A stretch of DNA of 64,000 nucleotides from Pseudomonadota bacterium (GCA_030576275.1 JALIBN010000003.1:21087-85086), one strand, 5' to 3'. Positions 48,043 to 61,368 are shown, counted from the stretch's first letter. Notes: a model not told the origin generated them from the letters alone. Numbers and translations: made by a program.

Positions 48043-50367
48043 TTACATTGAAACTTTAATACCAATCCAGCCCGCGCGAGGAGCACTTGCGCCAACAAAA
48101 CGTTCATCAGTTAGCGAATCTAATCCAGGCGCTTCATTAGGCTCACCATAAAGTCCGAAAGACGAATATTCCTTGTCAAACAAATTATCGACTTTAGCAA
48201 AGAACTCGACATTTTTATTGACCTTATAACGACTGTGTAAGTTTACAACCCCATATCCACTAAGCTTATCATCGTCATTCGCTTCATCACCACGTAAATA
48301 CTGGCTGGAATAATAAGATGCTGTTGCACCCAATGAGAACTTATCGGTAAAGGCATAATCAGTTCCAATTTTTATATTATGTTCTGGCGTACTAGGCAAA
48401 CGATCCCCCTTACTCACATTAAAAGTATTACCACCTCGTGAATAAGCAAAAGAGTCTTCAAAAGTTGCTCGCACATAACCATAATTAGCAAACCACTGCA
48501 GTTTATCTTGCTGGCCATTTAGGCCCAGCTCAAGACCAGCGCGAGCTGTTTTATCAATATTTGCGAAGTTACCTAGACTAAAGCGTGGATCTGGATTGCC
48601 TGTAGCATTTTCATCTTCTTGAAAGAAAAACAAATCATCTTTTAATTCTGTGTAATAAACGCCTGCATTCCAATTAAAATTAGTTTGCTGACCTCGTAAG
48701 CCTGCTTCAACTGTTTTGGCTACGACATCATCCAATGGTGGATCAGCCAAAAATGCATTTGGATAAGCACAGGGTGATGTTGGCTCAGCACACGTTAATT
48801 CGGATGCTGTAGGCGCTCTATTTGACTCACTATAGCTACCATAAACGTTTAAATTATCTTGAATAGCATATGTTAAGCCAACCGAAGGATTAAAACGTGT
48901 AAAGACATGCGTTTCGCCGGTTTCATTCAAATCCTGAGTTCCGCCTCCACTGGTACCCGAGATATCAATTGCGATACGGTTATAACGTCCGCCTACCGTT
49001 AACGCAAGCTCATCCGTCAATGACATGGTATCGGTGAAAAACAGACTAAAAGTTTCAGTATCAATCTTACCATTAACAACCGTTTCAGGAACAGTCACAC
49101 CTGTTCCACTCGTACCGCGCGTTTCAGTGAATTGGGCAATTTCTGCTTGTGATGTGTGTTTAACATCTGAATTATCGTAGGTTGCGCCAATTATAAACTG
49201 ATTTTGTTTACTGAATAAATCCTGCAGAAAAGTAGATTGCAAGCCAAAACCAAAACTGTCTTGCTTAGTTTCACTAGAATTATTCAATGCTACAAAACCA
49301 CCATCAGTAAAACCAAAGGCAGCAGCATCTGCGATAAAGACTTGATCTAGTGCACCATTTGGTTCGCCACTAGGATCCTCGCCTTCTTGACCTACACTCC
49401 CACCAATAACAGACAACTCAGAGCCATCACCATTAAATGTCGTACGATCACTAGAGCGATAATAGGTATTGGCAGATAACATCACAGCATTATTAATCCA
49501 ATGTGAACCATTCAGTGTGAACATGCGTAGTTCGTTTTGCGTGTTGTCAGGGTGAGTAAATGCAGCTTTACGATCCATCTCAACCAACTCAACAGGCGAA
49601 GCACCATTACCATTTAGGTCACTATCAACAAGGGTGATACCTAAGTCTAATGACGAATTTTCATTTCTGTAGCTTAGATTAGAGAAAAATTGCTCTACGC
49701 GAGACGGAGAAAAATCACGCCAGCCATCTTCTTTAGTAATCGCGCCCGTAGCGAAATAACCGAAGTTACCATCGTTACCACCACTTGAAAGAGTCATAGA
49801 ATCACGGCCAAATGATCCGGTATAAGCTTCTAACTCATGACCTTCATGTGTAAAACCATTTTTAGTTTGAATCGATAAAGCACCACCCAGAGTATTCAAA
49901 CCAAAAAGCGGGTTAGAGCCAGGCATTAAATTCATGCTGGCGATGGCTGATTCAGGAATAAGTTCAAAGTTAACCGCATCTCCAAATGGCTCGTTAACAC
50001 GAACACCATCCACATACGCCGATAGACCCTGAGAATTACCTACAAGAGGTGAAGCAGTGAAACCACGATATTTCACATCAGGCTGAAATGGATTGTTTTG
50101 AGCTGAATTAATACTGACGCTACCCAACGTTTTATTCATAAAGTCAGATAAATCTAGCGCCTGAACGCGTTCAACATCTTCAGATGACGCTGATTGCACA
50201 TTACTAGCAATCATGTCTGCTGGTAAACCAACACCATGTAATGGTGTAGTACCAATAACTTGCATATTACTTAATTCAACGCTGTCTTCAGCGGCAAAAG
50301 CAGCACCATTCATCATTGCTGAGACCAGCATGAGTGAAAGGGCTTTGCGTTTAGATGGCATGTACAT
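48043..50367 (-). CDS. TonB-dependent outer-membrane receptor
   Basis: A 774-residue receptor: signal peptide (SLMLVSAMMNGAAFA, cleaved about residue 25), a plug domain at about 45-170 (VKYRGFTASPLVGNSQGLSAYVDGVRVNEPFGD, then MNLMPGSNPLFGLNTLGGALSIQTKNG) and a beta-barrel of about 600 residues with alternating aromatic strands, ending in an aromatic/hydrophobic C-terminal strand (GWIGIKVSM). Such receptors take up siderophores, cobalamin or metal chelates using TonB-ExbBD, not encoded here. No FecR/FecI pair or B12 riboswitch is visible. The upstream region holds two tandem inverted repeats. Ligand unknown. Confidence 0.92.
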   Translation of the reverse strand: MYMPSKRKALSLMLVSAMMNGAAFAAEDSVELSNMQVIGTTPLHGVGLPADMIASNVQSASSEDVERVQALDLSDFMNKTLGSVSINSAQNNPFQPDVKYRGFTASPLVGNSQGLSAYVDGVRVNEPFGDAVNFELIPESAIASMNLMPGSNPLFGLNTLGGALSIQTKNGFTHEGHELEAYTGSFGRDSMTLSSGGNDGNFGYFATGAITKEDGWRDFSPSRVEQFFSNLSYRNENSSLDLGITLVDSDLNGNGASPVELVEMDRKAAFTHPDNTQNELRMFTLNGSHWINNAVMLSANTYYRSSDRTTFNGDGSELSVIGGSVGQEGEDPSGEPNGALDQVFIADAAAFGFTDGGFVALNNSSETKQDSFGFGLQSTFLQDLFSKQNQFIIGATYDNSDVKHTSQAEIAQFTETRGTSGTGVTVPETVVNGKIDTETFSLFFTDTMSLTDELALTVGGRYNRIAIDISGTSGGGTQDLNETGETHVFTRFNPSVGLTYAIQDNLNVYGSYSESNRAPTASELTCAEPTSPCAYPNAFLADPPLDDVVAKTVEAGLRGQQTNFNWNAGVYYTELKDDLFFFQEDENATGNPDPRFSLGNFANIDKTARAGLELGLNGQQDKLQWFANYGYVRATFEDSFAYSRGGNTFNVSKGDRLPSTPEHNIKIGTDYAFTDKFSLGATASYYSSQYLRGDEANDDDKLSGYGVVNLHSRYKVNKNVEFFAKVDNLFDKEYSSFGLYGEPNEAPGLDSLTDERFVGASAPRAGWIGIKVSM

Positions 50368-50491
50368 AATTCACTCTTCTCTTTTTTTATTTATTATTGT
50401 AAAAATTAATAACTGCAGGTTTGATGCCAGAAACTCTTCATGTTAAATATCAGCTGGTTACCAGAAGCCACGTTGAATAAACGCTACCGAC

Positions 50492-50530
50492 TGGTTGATA
50501 TCAACCATCTAGTCTGGTTTCATATAACCA
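50492..50530. promoter_or_regulatory. Tandem inverted repeats upstream of the TonB receptor (putative operator pair)
   Basis: Two elements share the form TGGTT-N6-AACCA: TGGTTGATATCAACCA (50492-50507, a perfect 16-base palindrome) and TGGTTTCATATAACCA (50515-50530). Their centres are 23 bases apart, about two helical turns. A shorter relative, CTGGTTACCAG, lies at 50454-50464. They sit 87-163 bases upstream of the receptor start and end just before the cysG stop. Confidence 0.6.
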
Positions 50531-50531
50531 A

Positions 50532-51911
50532 TTAAAACCAAGCAAGACTCTTATGCAAGGTAACAACGTGACCGATAATCACCAGTGTCGGTGCGATAGG
50601 TTGTTCTCGCTTAGCTACCGCTGGTAAATCAGCAATAGTGCTGATCCAGACTTTTTGATGCTCTGTAGTACCCTGCTGAATTAAAGCGGCAGGCGTATCG
50701 GCTGGCAAACCATGTTTCAATAATTGCTGACTTAATGTGAGCAATCCTTCTAAGCCCATATAGACCACTACCGTTTGTTTTGGTTGAACCAAGGCCGACC
50801 AATTCAAATCTAATTCACCATCTTTTAATTGTCCCGTTACAAAAATACAACTTTGTGAATAATCACGATGTGTAAGCGGAATGCCGGCATAACTTGCGCA
50901 GCCAGAAGCCGCGGTGATACCAGGCACCACTTGAAAAGGTATCTTCGCAGCTGCAAGGGTAGCGATCTCTTCACCACCACGGCCAAAGATAAAGGGATCA
51001 CCGCCTTTTAAGCGTAATACACGTTTACCTTGCTGGGCGTGTTCTAACAATAACTGATTAATTTCATCTTGGCGCACAGCATGCCAGGCGCGTTGCTTAC
51101 CCACATAAATAAGCTCAGCCTCACGGCGCACTAGAGCTAATACTTCCTTGCTCACTAAACGATCATAAAACACAACGTCAGCTTGTTGCATTAAACGTAA
51201 GGCTTTGAAAGTAAGTAACTCAGGATCACCCGGCCCAGCGCCAACTAAGTAGACTTCGCCCTGTTTTAATTCAGCATGGTCAACATTATCAAGTAGATCG
51301 TTTAATGTCTGTTCGCCTAGCTCTTCTCGCCCCGCTAATACATGATTTGCCACTTTACCTTGTAATACCGTTTCCCAAAAACGGCGACGCATCGCTAATG
51401 TCGACAATCTATTTTTAACGACATCGCGATATCGCCCGACTAATGTTGCTAATCGACCATAACTCGGCGGAATTAAGGTTTCTAATCGTGCCCTTAATTG
51501 TCGTGCCAGAATAGGCGATTCCCCACCACTAGAGATAGCCACCACAATAGGTGAGCGATCTAGAATAGAAGGCAATATAAAATCACATAATTCTGGGCAA
51601 TCAGCCACATTAACTAAAATGTTTTTAGCTTTTGCGTGATGATGAACATCACGATTTACCGCCTGATCATCAGTCGCGGCTATCACTAAAAACTGGTCAG
51701 ATAGCAGTTCGGCTTGGAATACTGCGTTTAGCCAATCCACCTCACCCGCATCAATCATCGCTTGGGTTGATGATGATACCTTGGGGGCGACTATGGATAC
51801 CGCGGCATTTGCTTTTCTTAATAATCCCGCTTTGCGGGCTGCAATCTCGCCACCACCGACAACAAGACATTTTCGATCTTTCAGATCAACAAATAGCGGT
51901 AAATATTCCAT
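50532..51911 (-). CDS. cysG: Siroheme synthase (trifunctional CysG)
   Basis: A 459-residue fusion that makes siroheme from uroporphyrinogen III. Residues 1-210 are the dehydrogenase/ferrochelatase (CysG-B): YLPLFVDLKDRKCLVVGGGEIAARKAGLL, NRDVHHHAKAKNILVNVAD, PSILDRSPIVVAISSGGESP. Residues 215-459 are the SAM-dependent uroporphyrinogen III methyltransferase (VYLVGAGPGDPELLTFKALRLMQQADVVFYDRLV, LRLKGGDPFIFGRGGEEI, VPGITAASGCASYAGIPLTHRD). It lies 15 bases after the DUF1223 gene. Siroheme serves sulphite or nitrite reductase. Confidence 0.96.
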   Translation of the reverse strand: MEYLPLFVDLKDRKCLVVGGGEIAARKAGLLRKANAAVSIVAPKVSSSTQAMIDAGEVDWLNAVFQAELLSDQFLVIAATDDQAVNRDVHHHAKAKNILVNVADCPELCDFILPSILDRSPIVVAISSGGESPILARQLRARLETLIPPSYGRLATLVGRYRDVVKNRLSTLAMRRRFWETVLQGKVANHVLAGREELGEQTLNDLLDNVDHAELKQGEVYLVGAGPGDPELLTFKALRLMQQADVVFYDRLVSKEVLALVRREAELIYVGKQRAWHAVRQDEINQLLLEHAQQGKRVLRLKGGDPFIFGRGGEEIATLAAAKIPFQVVPGITAASGCASYAGIPLTHRDYSQSCIFVTGQLKDGELDLNWSALVQPKQTVVVYMGLEGLLTLSQQLLKHGLPADTPAALIQQGTTEHQKVWISTIADLPAVAKREQPIAPTLVIIGHVVTLHKSLAWF

Positions 51912-51926
51912 CTATATACTTATTCT

Positions 51927-52700
51927 TTAATTGGTTAAGGGTAAAGATAGGCCTTGCAAAACAAAGCCATCATCGAGGTTTTGTACTAGGGCTACCATTT
52001 TAAGTTTATTTCGGTTCCAAGCTTCATCCAGCTTTATTTCATTCAAAACATCTGTTTCGCCCTGACTGTTTAACTCAAAAGGTCCTAACCATTTTCTGAC
52101 TAAATGCTGATGATGAAAAGTGGTGCCTGCATTATCACCACCACTGACCTTACTAATAATGTCGTCTTCGGTTACAGCAAGATACAAGACGGAGTGTTGA
52201 CGATTTTCAGTTCCGTTAACCTTAATAGTCGCGTTAATCGCTATATTTTTAGAGTCTTCTGTCACACTCAAAGCAATAGCGGCTTCCGGTGAAAAACCTT
52301 TGACGGCCTTGATAACATCCTTAGCATACTTTTCCCAGTTATGAATAATTTCACCACTGATCACAAACTCAGGCGTATAAACCGATTGAAATAAATTGAG
52401 TCGTGCCAATTGACGCTGTCTATCTGAAAAAATAGGACTAGCATAACGATCAATCCAGCCTTTTTTATCATCTAGGTAATCAATATGGAATCCTAAAACG
52501 ATTAGTCGCTCATCTGTAATGCCCTGCTCAGGGAGTTTGGCTACAAAGCGATCCGCTGCGGGACATAAACCGCAACCTTCCGATGTGAATAACTCAAGAA
52601 CTGCCATTTGCGTATCGGCACTTTGTGCCTGCCATGTTTGGGCAAATCCTATCGTTGGTAGCAAGCATAGCAAACATAATATCTGTTTAAACCTTAACAT
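51927..52700 (-). CDS. DUF1223 secreted thioredoxin-like protein
   Basis: A 257-residue protein with an N-terminal signal peptide (ILCLLCLLPTIGFAQ). The DUF1223 hallmark AVLELFTSEGCGLCPAADRFVAKL carries a thioredoxin-like CxxC (CGLC). Downstream are HIDYLDDKKGWIDRYASPIFSDRQ and YTPEFVISGE. Members are predicted periplasmic thioredoxin-fold proteins of unknown function. Sits between truD and cysG on the same strand. Confidence 0.88.
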   Translation of the reverse strand: MLRFKQILCLLCLLPTIGFAQTWQAQSADTQMAVLELFTSEGCGLCPAADRFVAKLPEQGITDERLIVLGFHIDYLDDKKGWIDRYASPIFSDRQRQLARLNLFQSVYTPEFVISGEIIHNWEKYAKDVIKAVKGFSPEAAIALSVTEDSKNIAINATIKVNGTENRQHSVLYLAVTEDDIISKVSGGDNAGTTFHHQHLVRKWLGPFELNSQGETDVLNEIKLDEAWNRNKLKMVALVQNLDDGFVLQGLSLPLTN

Positions 52701-52739
52701 GACGCATGACCTTATGGTTATGGGGACTCATTATCCCCA

Positions 52740-53825
52740 TTATCTATGGATAACTTCAGTAACATCATAGTTCCGATGTTGAGCATCGCTAATCACGGCT
52801 AACTCTCGCATTACTGCTGTAGCATAACTTCCTGCAGGCAAAAAGAATTCTAATTCTAACTGATTATCATCCATAAACTGCCAGTTAAAATCAGCTGGAT
52901 ATAAACGTAAAGCACGACGTTCTTTGCTCATTCCCGCTTGTTCTAAACCTTGTTGCCAACTTTCCCAGTCTGATAAAACAGCTAGTTCCACAGCTAAGCT
53001 ATCAGCATGTACAAGAGGATTACCTCGTCCCCAGAGTGGACCTGTGGGATGAATATCCATGGTCACCAATCGTTCGTGTAAGGTTTGTTCAAGGTCATTA
53101 ACAACAAATGAACTGGCTTTAGTACCTGCCAATAACATGATATCGCCAAGCAGTGCCTGATCCCATTTACCCAATCTAATTCGTTCTGCCAGCACAAGGT
53201 TAAACAACCATGAGCGGGCAGCTGATAAATAGATACTTTTTTGATTACGTTTGCGTGGTGCTTTGCCGCTAGAGAACCAATGCTCTACACGATAAAGATT
53301 GCCAGCCTGATGTCCAAATCGTTGCTCGGCAAAATAATTAGGTACACCCTGTTGCTTGATTTTGTTCAGTGACGATTCCCATACTGCTTTATCACCTTGC
53401 AGATCGGTCAAACGTAATGTGAAAGTATTACCTGCTAATACGCCTCGTTTTAGTTTCTTACCATGACGAGTTTGTTCGATAATCTGGATATCTTCAGTTT
53501 CAAATGTCGACCAATCAGGTTCTGCAAAACCTTCTAAATTAATGCTAAACCATTGTCTTGTTACAGCATGACGATCTTTAAGGCCGGCAAAACCAACAGC
53601 CACTTGGTGTACTCCGGAAAAGTTTGCCAATTCAAGGGCTAACCAATCAGTATTAATGCCCCGTTTTTGAATTTTCAACCAAACGTGACCACCACTACCA
53701 TCAGGTTGAAAGGGCAGTTGCTCATCGACTTGGAAAAATTCACGTTGACTACGAATCACCGCCGAGCATGATAAGGCTTCAGGATTAATATGTGGAAAAA
53801 CAGCAAAATCGAAATCTTTCACCAT
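52740..53825 (-). CDS. truD: tRNA pseudouridine(13) synthase TruD
   Basis: A 361-residue enzyme isomerising U13 of tRNA-Glu. The core motif VGFAGLKDRHAVTRQWFSI includes the catalytic Asp. NYFAEQRFGHQAGNL and the insertion-domain region PTGPLWGRGNPL are also typical. Length is normal. It abuts ispF, sharing a base with that gene's stop, in the conserved truD-ispF-ispD-ftsB order. Confidence 0.96.
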   Translation of the reverse strand: MVKDFDFAVFPHINPEALSCSAVIRSQREFFQVDEQLPFQPDGSGGHVWLKIQKRGINTDWLALELANFSGVHQVAVGFAGLKDRHAVTRQWFSINLEGFAEPDWSTFETEDIQIIEQTRHGKKLKRGVLAGNTFTLRLTDLQGDKAVWESSLNKIKQQGVPNYFAEQRFGHQAGNLYRVEHWFSSGKAPRKRNQKSIYLSAARSWLFNLVLAERIRLGKWDQALLGDIMLLAGTKASSFVVNDLEQTLHERLVTMDIHPTGPLWGRGNPLVHADSLAVELAVLSDWESWQQGLEQAGMSKERRALRLYPADFNWQFMDDNQLELEFFLPAGSYATAVMRELAVISDAQHRNYDVTEVIHR

Positions 53826-54304
53826 TAGTCTTTTTTCTTAATTAATACAACAGCGTGGGCGGCGATGCCTTCTTGCCTACCTGCAAAACCCAGCTTTTCT
53901 GTGGTCGTTGCTTTAACATTTACCGCATCGACATCCACAGCCAAATCCAGGGCCAATTTGTCACGCATGCCCGGAATAAATGACGCTAATTTGGGTGCTT
54001 GCGCCACTACAGTACTATCAATATTACTGACTTGCCAGCCACGGTCAGCCAGATCACTGATGACTCGTCGTAGTAATTCTCGACTATCAATATTCTTAAA
54101 GCGGGCATCGGTATCAGGAAAATGATGGCCAATATCCCACAAACCGGCGGCGCCTAATAAGGCATCACAAATCGCATGAATTAACACATCACCATCAGAA
54201 TGAGCTTCTAAACCGTGGCTGTGCGGAATAGTTTCACCACCGATAATCAGAGGTCTATTTTCGGCGAATTTGTGGACATCATAACCGTGGCCTACTCTCA
54301 TCAC
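53825..54304 (-). CDS. ispF: 2-C-methyl-D-erythritol 2,4-cyclodiphosphate synthase
   Basis: A 159-residue trimeric enzyme of the MEP isoprenoid pathway. Seen are [12 protein letters not shown] (metal Asp and His), [38 protein letters not shown] and [27 protein letters not shown]. It overlaps ispD by four bases. Confidence 0.97.
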   Translation of the reverse strand: MMRVGHGYDVHKFAENRPLIIGGETIPHSHGLEAHSDGDVLIHAICDALLGAAGLWDIGHHFPDTDARFKNIDSRELLRRVISDLADRGWQVSNIDSTVVAQAPKLASFIPGMRDKLALDLAVDVDAVNVKATTTEKLGFAGRQEGIAAHAVVLIKKKD

Positions 54305-55008
54305 ATTTCTCTATTTTGAAGTTGTAGAAATAAACTCGCCAAGGCCAAATCTTGTGGCACGGTAATTTTAATATTATCGGAATGTCCTTCGACCATCATC
54401 GGTTTCAAACCGGCTAATTCCATAGCACTGGCTTCATCGGTCACCATTAATTGTTGTTGTTTAGCCATGTTCAATGCCGATTTTAATGCCTGTAAATGAA
54501 ACATCTGAGGTGTAGATGCTCGCCATAAACCTTTTCGACAGACCGTATCAATTATTTCATGCTGAACATTCACCCGCTTAACCGTGTCATTGACTGGAAT
54601 ACCTAAAATCCCACCGACGATATGAGCACTTAGTTTCAGTAACATCTGATCGATATCCTGATGACGCAAACAAGGTCGCGCAGCATCATGTACCAAGACC
54701 CAGGGATCACCATCACCAAGAGATGATAAATGTTGCAATGCATTAAAAACAGAATCGGCACGTTCTGTACCACCGCTGACAACATGGATGGGACAATTGA
54801 GCGGCAATGTTATGGTCGACCAGTACGGATCATGCTCTGCGATAGCAACAATAAGCCCGGTAATACGTGGATGTGATGCTAAGCGATGTAAGGTATGTTC
54901 AATAACGGTTTTGTCATCAAGGACTAAATATTGCTTGGGGCGATCGGCCAGCATCCTTGCTCCGATCCCAGCTGCAGGCACAATGGCCCACACCTGCTCA
55001 CTATTCAC
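54301..55008 (-). CDS. ispD: 2-C-methyl-D-erythritol 4-phosphate cytidylyltransferase
   Basis: A protein of about 235 residues coupling MEP to CTP. The nucleotide-binding [19 protein letters not shown] starts close to the N terminus, and [10 protein letters not shown] and [12 protein letters not shown] follow. The frame is open from a GTG at 55044, but starting at the GTG at 55008 gives the usual short lead before VPAAG; it overlaps ftsB by eight bases. A GTG at 54993 is also possible. Confidence 0.93.
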   Translation of the reverse strand: MNSEQVWAIVPAAGIGARMLADRPKQYLVLDDKTVIEHTLHRLASHPRITGLIVAIAEHDPYWSTITLPLNCPIHVVSGGTERADSVFNALQHLSSLGDGDPWVLVHDAARPCLRHQDIDQMLLKLSAHIVGGILGIPVNDTVKRVNVQHEIIDTVCRKGLWRASTPQMFHLQALKSALNMAKQQQLMVTDEASAMELAGLKPMMVEGHSDNIKITVPQDLALASLFLQLQNREM

Positions 55009-55285
55009 CTGCAGATTCTTCGATAATGTGCAAAAAGGTCTCACCAGACTTAATCATACCCATATCATTTCGAGCACGTTCTTCCAGAGCATCCAAACCA
55101 CTCTTTAGATCATGCACATCAGCAGCCAACATCTTATTTCGTTCTTCCAGCACATTATTATCCTGCCGTTGAATTTCAAATTGGCGATGCAAATATAAAA
55201 CTGCAGGCAAGCCATCATGGGTAAACCACAAACGATATTGCAATAAAACTAAAATCACTGTCAGCAAAATCATTACCGCTTTCAT
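55001..55285 (-). CDS. ftsB: Cell division protein FtsB
   Basis: A 94-residue bitopic membrane protein: one transmembrane helix (VMILLTVILVLLQYRLWF) and a periplasmic coiled coil (LHRQFEIQRQDNNVLEERNKMLAADVHDLKSGLDALEERAR), ending in ETFLHIIEE. It bridges FtsQ and FtsL in the divisome. Location between eno and ispD is the canonical gammaproteobacterial place. Confidence 0.95.
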   Translation of the reverse strand: MKAVMILLTVILVLLQYRLWFTHDGLPAVLYLHRQFEIQRQDNNVLEERNKMLAADVHDLKSGLDALEERARNDMGMIKSGETFLHIIEESAGE

Positions 55286-55295
55286 GGTTGCGCGC

Positions 55296-56597
<1,302 letters not shown>

Positions 56598-56650
56598 TTA
56601 TACAAAAATTTATATTTATATTTTAACGTGGCGTTGCTATTTTTAGTCTG

Positions 56651-57489
56651 TTAACCGATTAATGAATCTTCAATAAAATCGTGTTTTTTAACAGTACTAT
56701 CAATCGCCAATAAGGTTTCAAGTAAGGCTTCCATCTTATGTAGAGGCCATGAATTAGCACCATCACTTAAGGCTTTTTCTGGTTCGGGATGCGTTTCCAT
56801 AAATACCCCAGCCACACCAACAGCTACTGCCGCACGAGCTAATACCGGTACAAATTCTCGCTGACCGCCTGATGAACCGCCCATACCACCTGGTTGTTGT
56901 ACCGAATGTGTTGCATCAAAGACTACAGGACAATCCATTGCACGCATCAATGGCAAACCACGCATATCTGAAATCAGCGTGTTATAACCAAATGAAGTTC
57001 CTCGGTCACACAACATGATTTGATTATTGCCTGTTGATTTTGCTTTCTCTGCAACATGTTTCATATCCCAAGGTGCAAGAAATTGGCCTTTTTTGATATT
57101 AACCGGCAAGCCTTGGCTACAAACATCTAAAATAAAACTTGTTTGGCGACACAAAAAGGCAGGTGTTTGTAAAATATCGACCACACTCGCCACTTCAGCT
57201 AACGGTGAGTATTCATGTACATCTGTCAGTACAGGTACACCATATTCTTTTTTCACTTTTTCTAAAATGGCCAAGCCTTTCTCAATGCCAGGACCGCGAT
57301 AGCTATTTACAGATGTTCTATTCGCTTTATCAAAAGACGATTTGTAAACAAAATGAATGCCTAAGCGATCGGTCATTTCTTTTAAGCGACCCGCTACGTC
57401 CATTGTCATCTGTTCACTTTCGATAACACAGGTACCTGCGATCAGAAATATAGGATGTTTACCACCGACTTCTTTCCCACATAACTCCA

Positions 57490-57490
<1 letters not shown>
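56651..57490 (-). CDS. kdsA: 3-deoxy-8-phosphooctulonate synthase (KDO-8-P synthase)
   Basis: A 279-residue enzyme condensing PEP and arabinose 5-phosphate for lipopolysaccharide KDO. Motifs: [75 protein letters not shown] and [20 protein letters not shown]. Its presence implies an LPS-bearing outer membrane. It overlaps the pyrG stop region by one base. Confidence 0.97.
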
Positions 57491-59187
<1,697 letters not shown>

Positions 59188-59432
59188 TCAGCGATATAAA
59201 GTAACAGAATTAGACCTTTCTCTCAATGAAAATATCGTCAGCTTGATTTGAAATAAGCTAGCATTTGGCTGTGATAATTAGCTGAGACAACAAAGCATGG
59301 ATATATCGCTAATTATGAATGAGCCAATAAGGTTCTGCCGACCTCTACATTAAGCCGCTAAAAGTTAAGTTTAATAGAGAATAACACTTTAGCCAATCTT
59401 CGGTGACGACCTGTAAATATAAATTTATTGAT

Positions 59433-61331
59433 TTAAATAAGATCATACTTATTCATTAAGCGATATAGCATCACCCTCGAAATACCGAGATGGCGTGACG
59501 CCAGTGCTATATTTTGTTCTGCACGGGCTATAGCTTCTTGGATAGCGATTTTTTCTGCCTGATCTTTGATTTCTCTCAATGAAAGCTCATTGAAACCCAC
59601 TGAAGTAGATTCAATGCCAAGATCAGCAGCAGAAATCAACTTTTTGTCACACATCACCATGGCACGCCTGATGCGATTCATCATTTCACGCACATTGCCT
59701 CGCCAGGCGAAATATTTCATTGCTTGAATACATTCTTGAGAAAACCCTTTCACCTTAGGGTGTTTCTCTTCTGAGAATTTTTTGAAGAAATAATTAGCTA
59801 GCATTTCAATATCAGCGACACGTTCTCGTAAATTAGGCGTTGTTAGTTGCAAAACATTAAGCCGGTAATAAAGATCTTCTCTTAACCGCCCCTCTTTCAC
59901 CGCCCGTTCTAAATCAACATGTGTAGCCGCAATTACGCGAGTATCAATTGCAATATATTCGATTCCACCTACATGTTGAATAGTTTTTTCCTGCAAAAAT
60001 CGTAGCAAATTGACCTGCTGTTCTAAGGGTAAATCGCCCACTTCATCGAGGAAAAGAGTGCCACCATTAGCTGATTCTATGTGGCCAATTTTACGTTTTT
60101 TTGCATCCGTAAAAGCCCCTTTTTCATAACCAAATAATTCAGCTTGAACCAGTGAGCTTGCAATGGCGCCGCAGTTGACTGCAACAAATGGCCCTTTAGA
60201 ATAACTAGAACGATCATGTATCGCTCTGGCAGCCAATTCTTTCCCTGTTCCACTTTCACCTGTAATCATTACTGGAGCTGTAACAGCGGCTATTTTATCA
60301 ATCTGATTTAATAAACTTTGAATCTGAGGGCTAGTGCCAATCATGTCAGAATCATTAATAATGTTACTGTCCAAACGCCACTCATGTTCTAAAATGCCAG
60401 GCTTATTATCTTGTAAGGAATGATATCTCCCAATATAAAATATATTTTCTTTGTCGGTATCTTCAATAACCGTAATGCTTAACCACTTTGAGTAGGTCTC
60501 AGCATTTTTATGTTTATTAAACACCTCACCTTGCCACTGTCCATGTTCTTGGAGTTGAGCCCATATTTCCTGATAAAATGCTGGCTCGTGTCTATCTGAC
60601 TGCAATATTCTAGGATGCTTACCAAGGATCTCTTGCGTTGAATACCCTGAAATATCGGAAAAAGCTTTATTGACTTTGATGACTTCCAGGTCTGAATTGG
60701 TCACCATAGTGGCTTCTTCACTTTCCTCAAAAACTAGTGCTATAAGGCCTAAATCCTCTTGGGCTAATCTTAAGGGTGTAATATCAGTGACCGAAATATG
60801 CATCTGATTTTGCGGTTGGTTAATTTCACTTGGGTAAGTCAATTTCACCCACTTTGTATCGCCCGTTTTTGCCAAAATCCTAAGCTCACAGGTGTGTATT
60901 TGCTCAGGTTGGTCATTAATAGATTTTTGATAAAAATAAAATATATCTTGATCTGGACCATAAATAAAATCACTTGTCTTATGATATAAAATGTCATTTT
61001 TATTACGTGCCAACATTGAGCAAAACGTCATATTAAGCTTTATAATTGACCACTTTTTATCGACCGTAATATAACCCTCAGATGATAATTCGTAATATCG
61101 AGAGTAGGATGACATTTCTTCCAGTAGCAATTTTTGCACGACTTCAAGCTCATGATTTGCTTGTTGTAGCTCATCGTTTTGCAACTCGAGTTCGACACGA
61201 TAAGTATCTAGTTCGTGCAATAGCTCAAAAAAATCAATATCCAGATTATTTAAATCAGAAGTTGATTTTTTTTTCTTTAATATAGCTTCAGCATTCTGCC
61301 TTAGCTCTGCAAATTTATCAGAAACAACCAA
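59433..61331 (-). CDS. PAS-domain sigma-54-dependent transcriptional activator with variant GAFTDA loop
   Basis: A protein of about 632 residues. Layout: N-terminal coiled coil (LLHELDTYRVELELQNDELQQ), two PAS domains (about 80-190 and 200-310), an AAA+ sigma-54 interaction domain (Walker A GESGTGKE, Walker B LFLDEVGD, arginine-finger region REDLYYRLNVL) and a Fis-type HTH at the end (ASRHLGISRVMLYRLMNKY). The sigma-54 contact loop, normally GAFTGA, reads GAFTDA (Asp codon at 60107-60105). No receiver domain, so it senses through PAS. The TTG start at 61331 has GGAG nine bases upstream; an earlier TTG at 61346 lacks one. Divergent from the CheB/CheR gene. Confidence 0.88.
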   Translation of the reverse strand: MVVSDKFAELRQNAEAILKKKKSTSDLNNLDIDFFELLHELDTYRVELELQNDELQQANHELEVVQKLLLEEMSSYSRYYELSSEGYITVDKKWSIIKLNMTFCSMLARNKNDILYHKTSDFIYGPDQDIFYFYQKSINDQPEQIHTCELRILAKTGDTKWVKLTYPSEINQPQNQMHISVTDITPLRLAQEDLGLIALVFEESEEATMVTNSDLEVIKVNKAFSDISGYSTQEILGKHPRILQSDRHEPAFYQEIWAQLQEHGQWQGEVFNKHKNAETYSKWLSITVIEDTDKENIFYIGRYHSLQDNKPGILEHEWRLDSNIINDSDMIGTSPQIQSLLNQIDKIAAVTAPVMITGESGTGKELAARAIHDRSSYSKGPFVAVNCGAIASSLVQAELFGYEKGAFTDAKKRKIGHIESANGGTLFLDEVGDLPLEQQVNLLRFLQEKTIQHVGGIEYIAIDTRVIAATHVDLERAVKEGRLREDLYYRLNVLQLTTPNLRERVADIEMLANYFFKKFSEEKHPKVKGFSQECIQAMKYFAWRGNVREMMNRIRRAMVMCDKKLISAADLGIESTSVGFNELSLREIKDQAEKIAIQEAIARAEQNIALASRHLGISRVMLYRLMNKYDLI

Positions 61332-61368
61332 GATGTTTGACTCCAATTTAAATTAGTAAGTCATTATA

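Noticed and set aside
50368..50531. Possible cobalamin or TPP riboswitch upstream of the TonB receptor
   Set aside because: No B12-box or TPP consensus is visible on the minus strand; the region is better explained by tandem inverted repeats.
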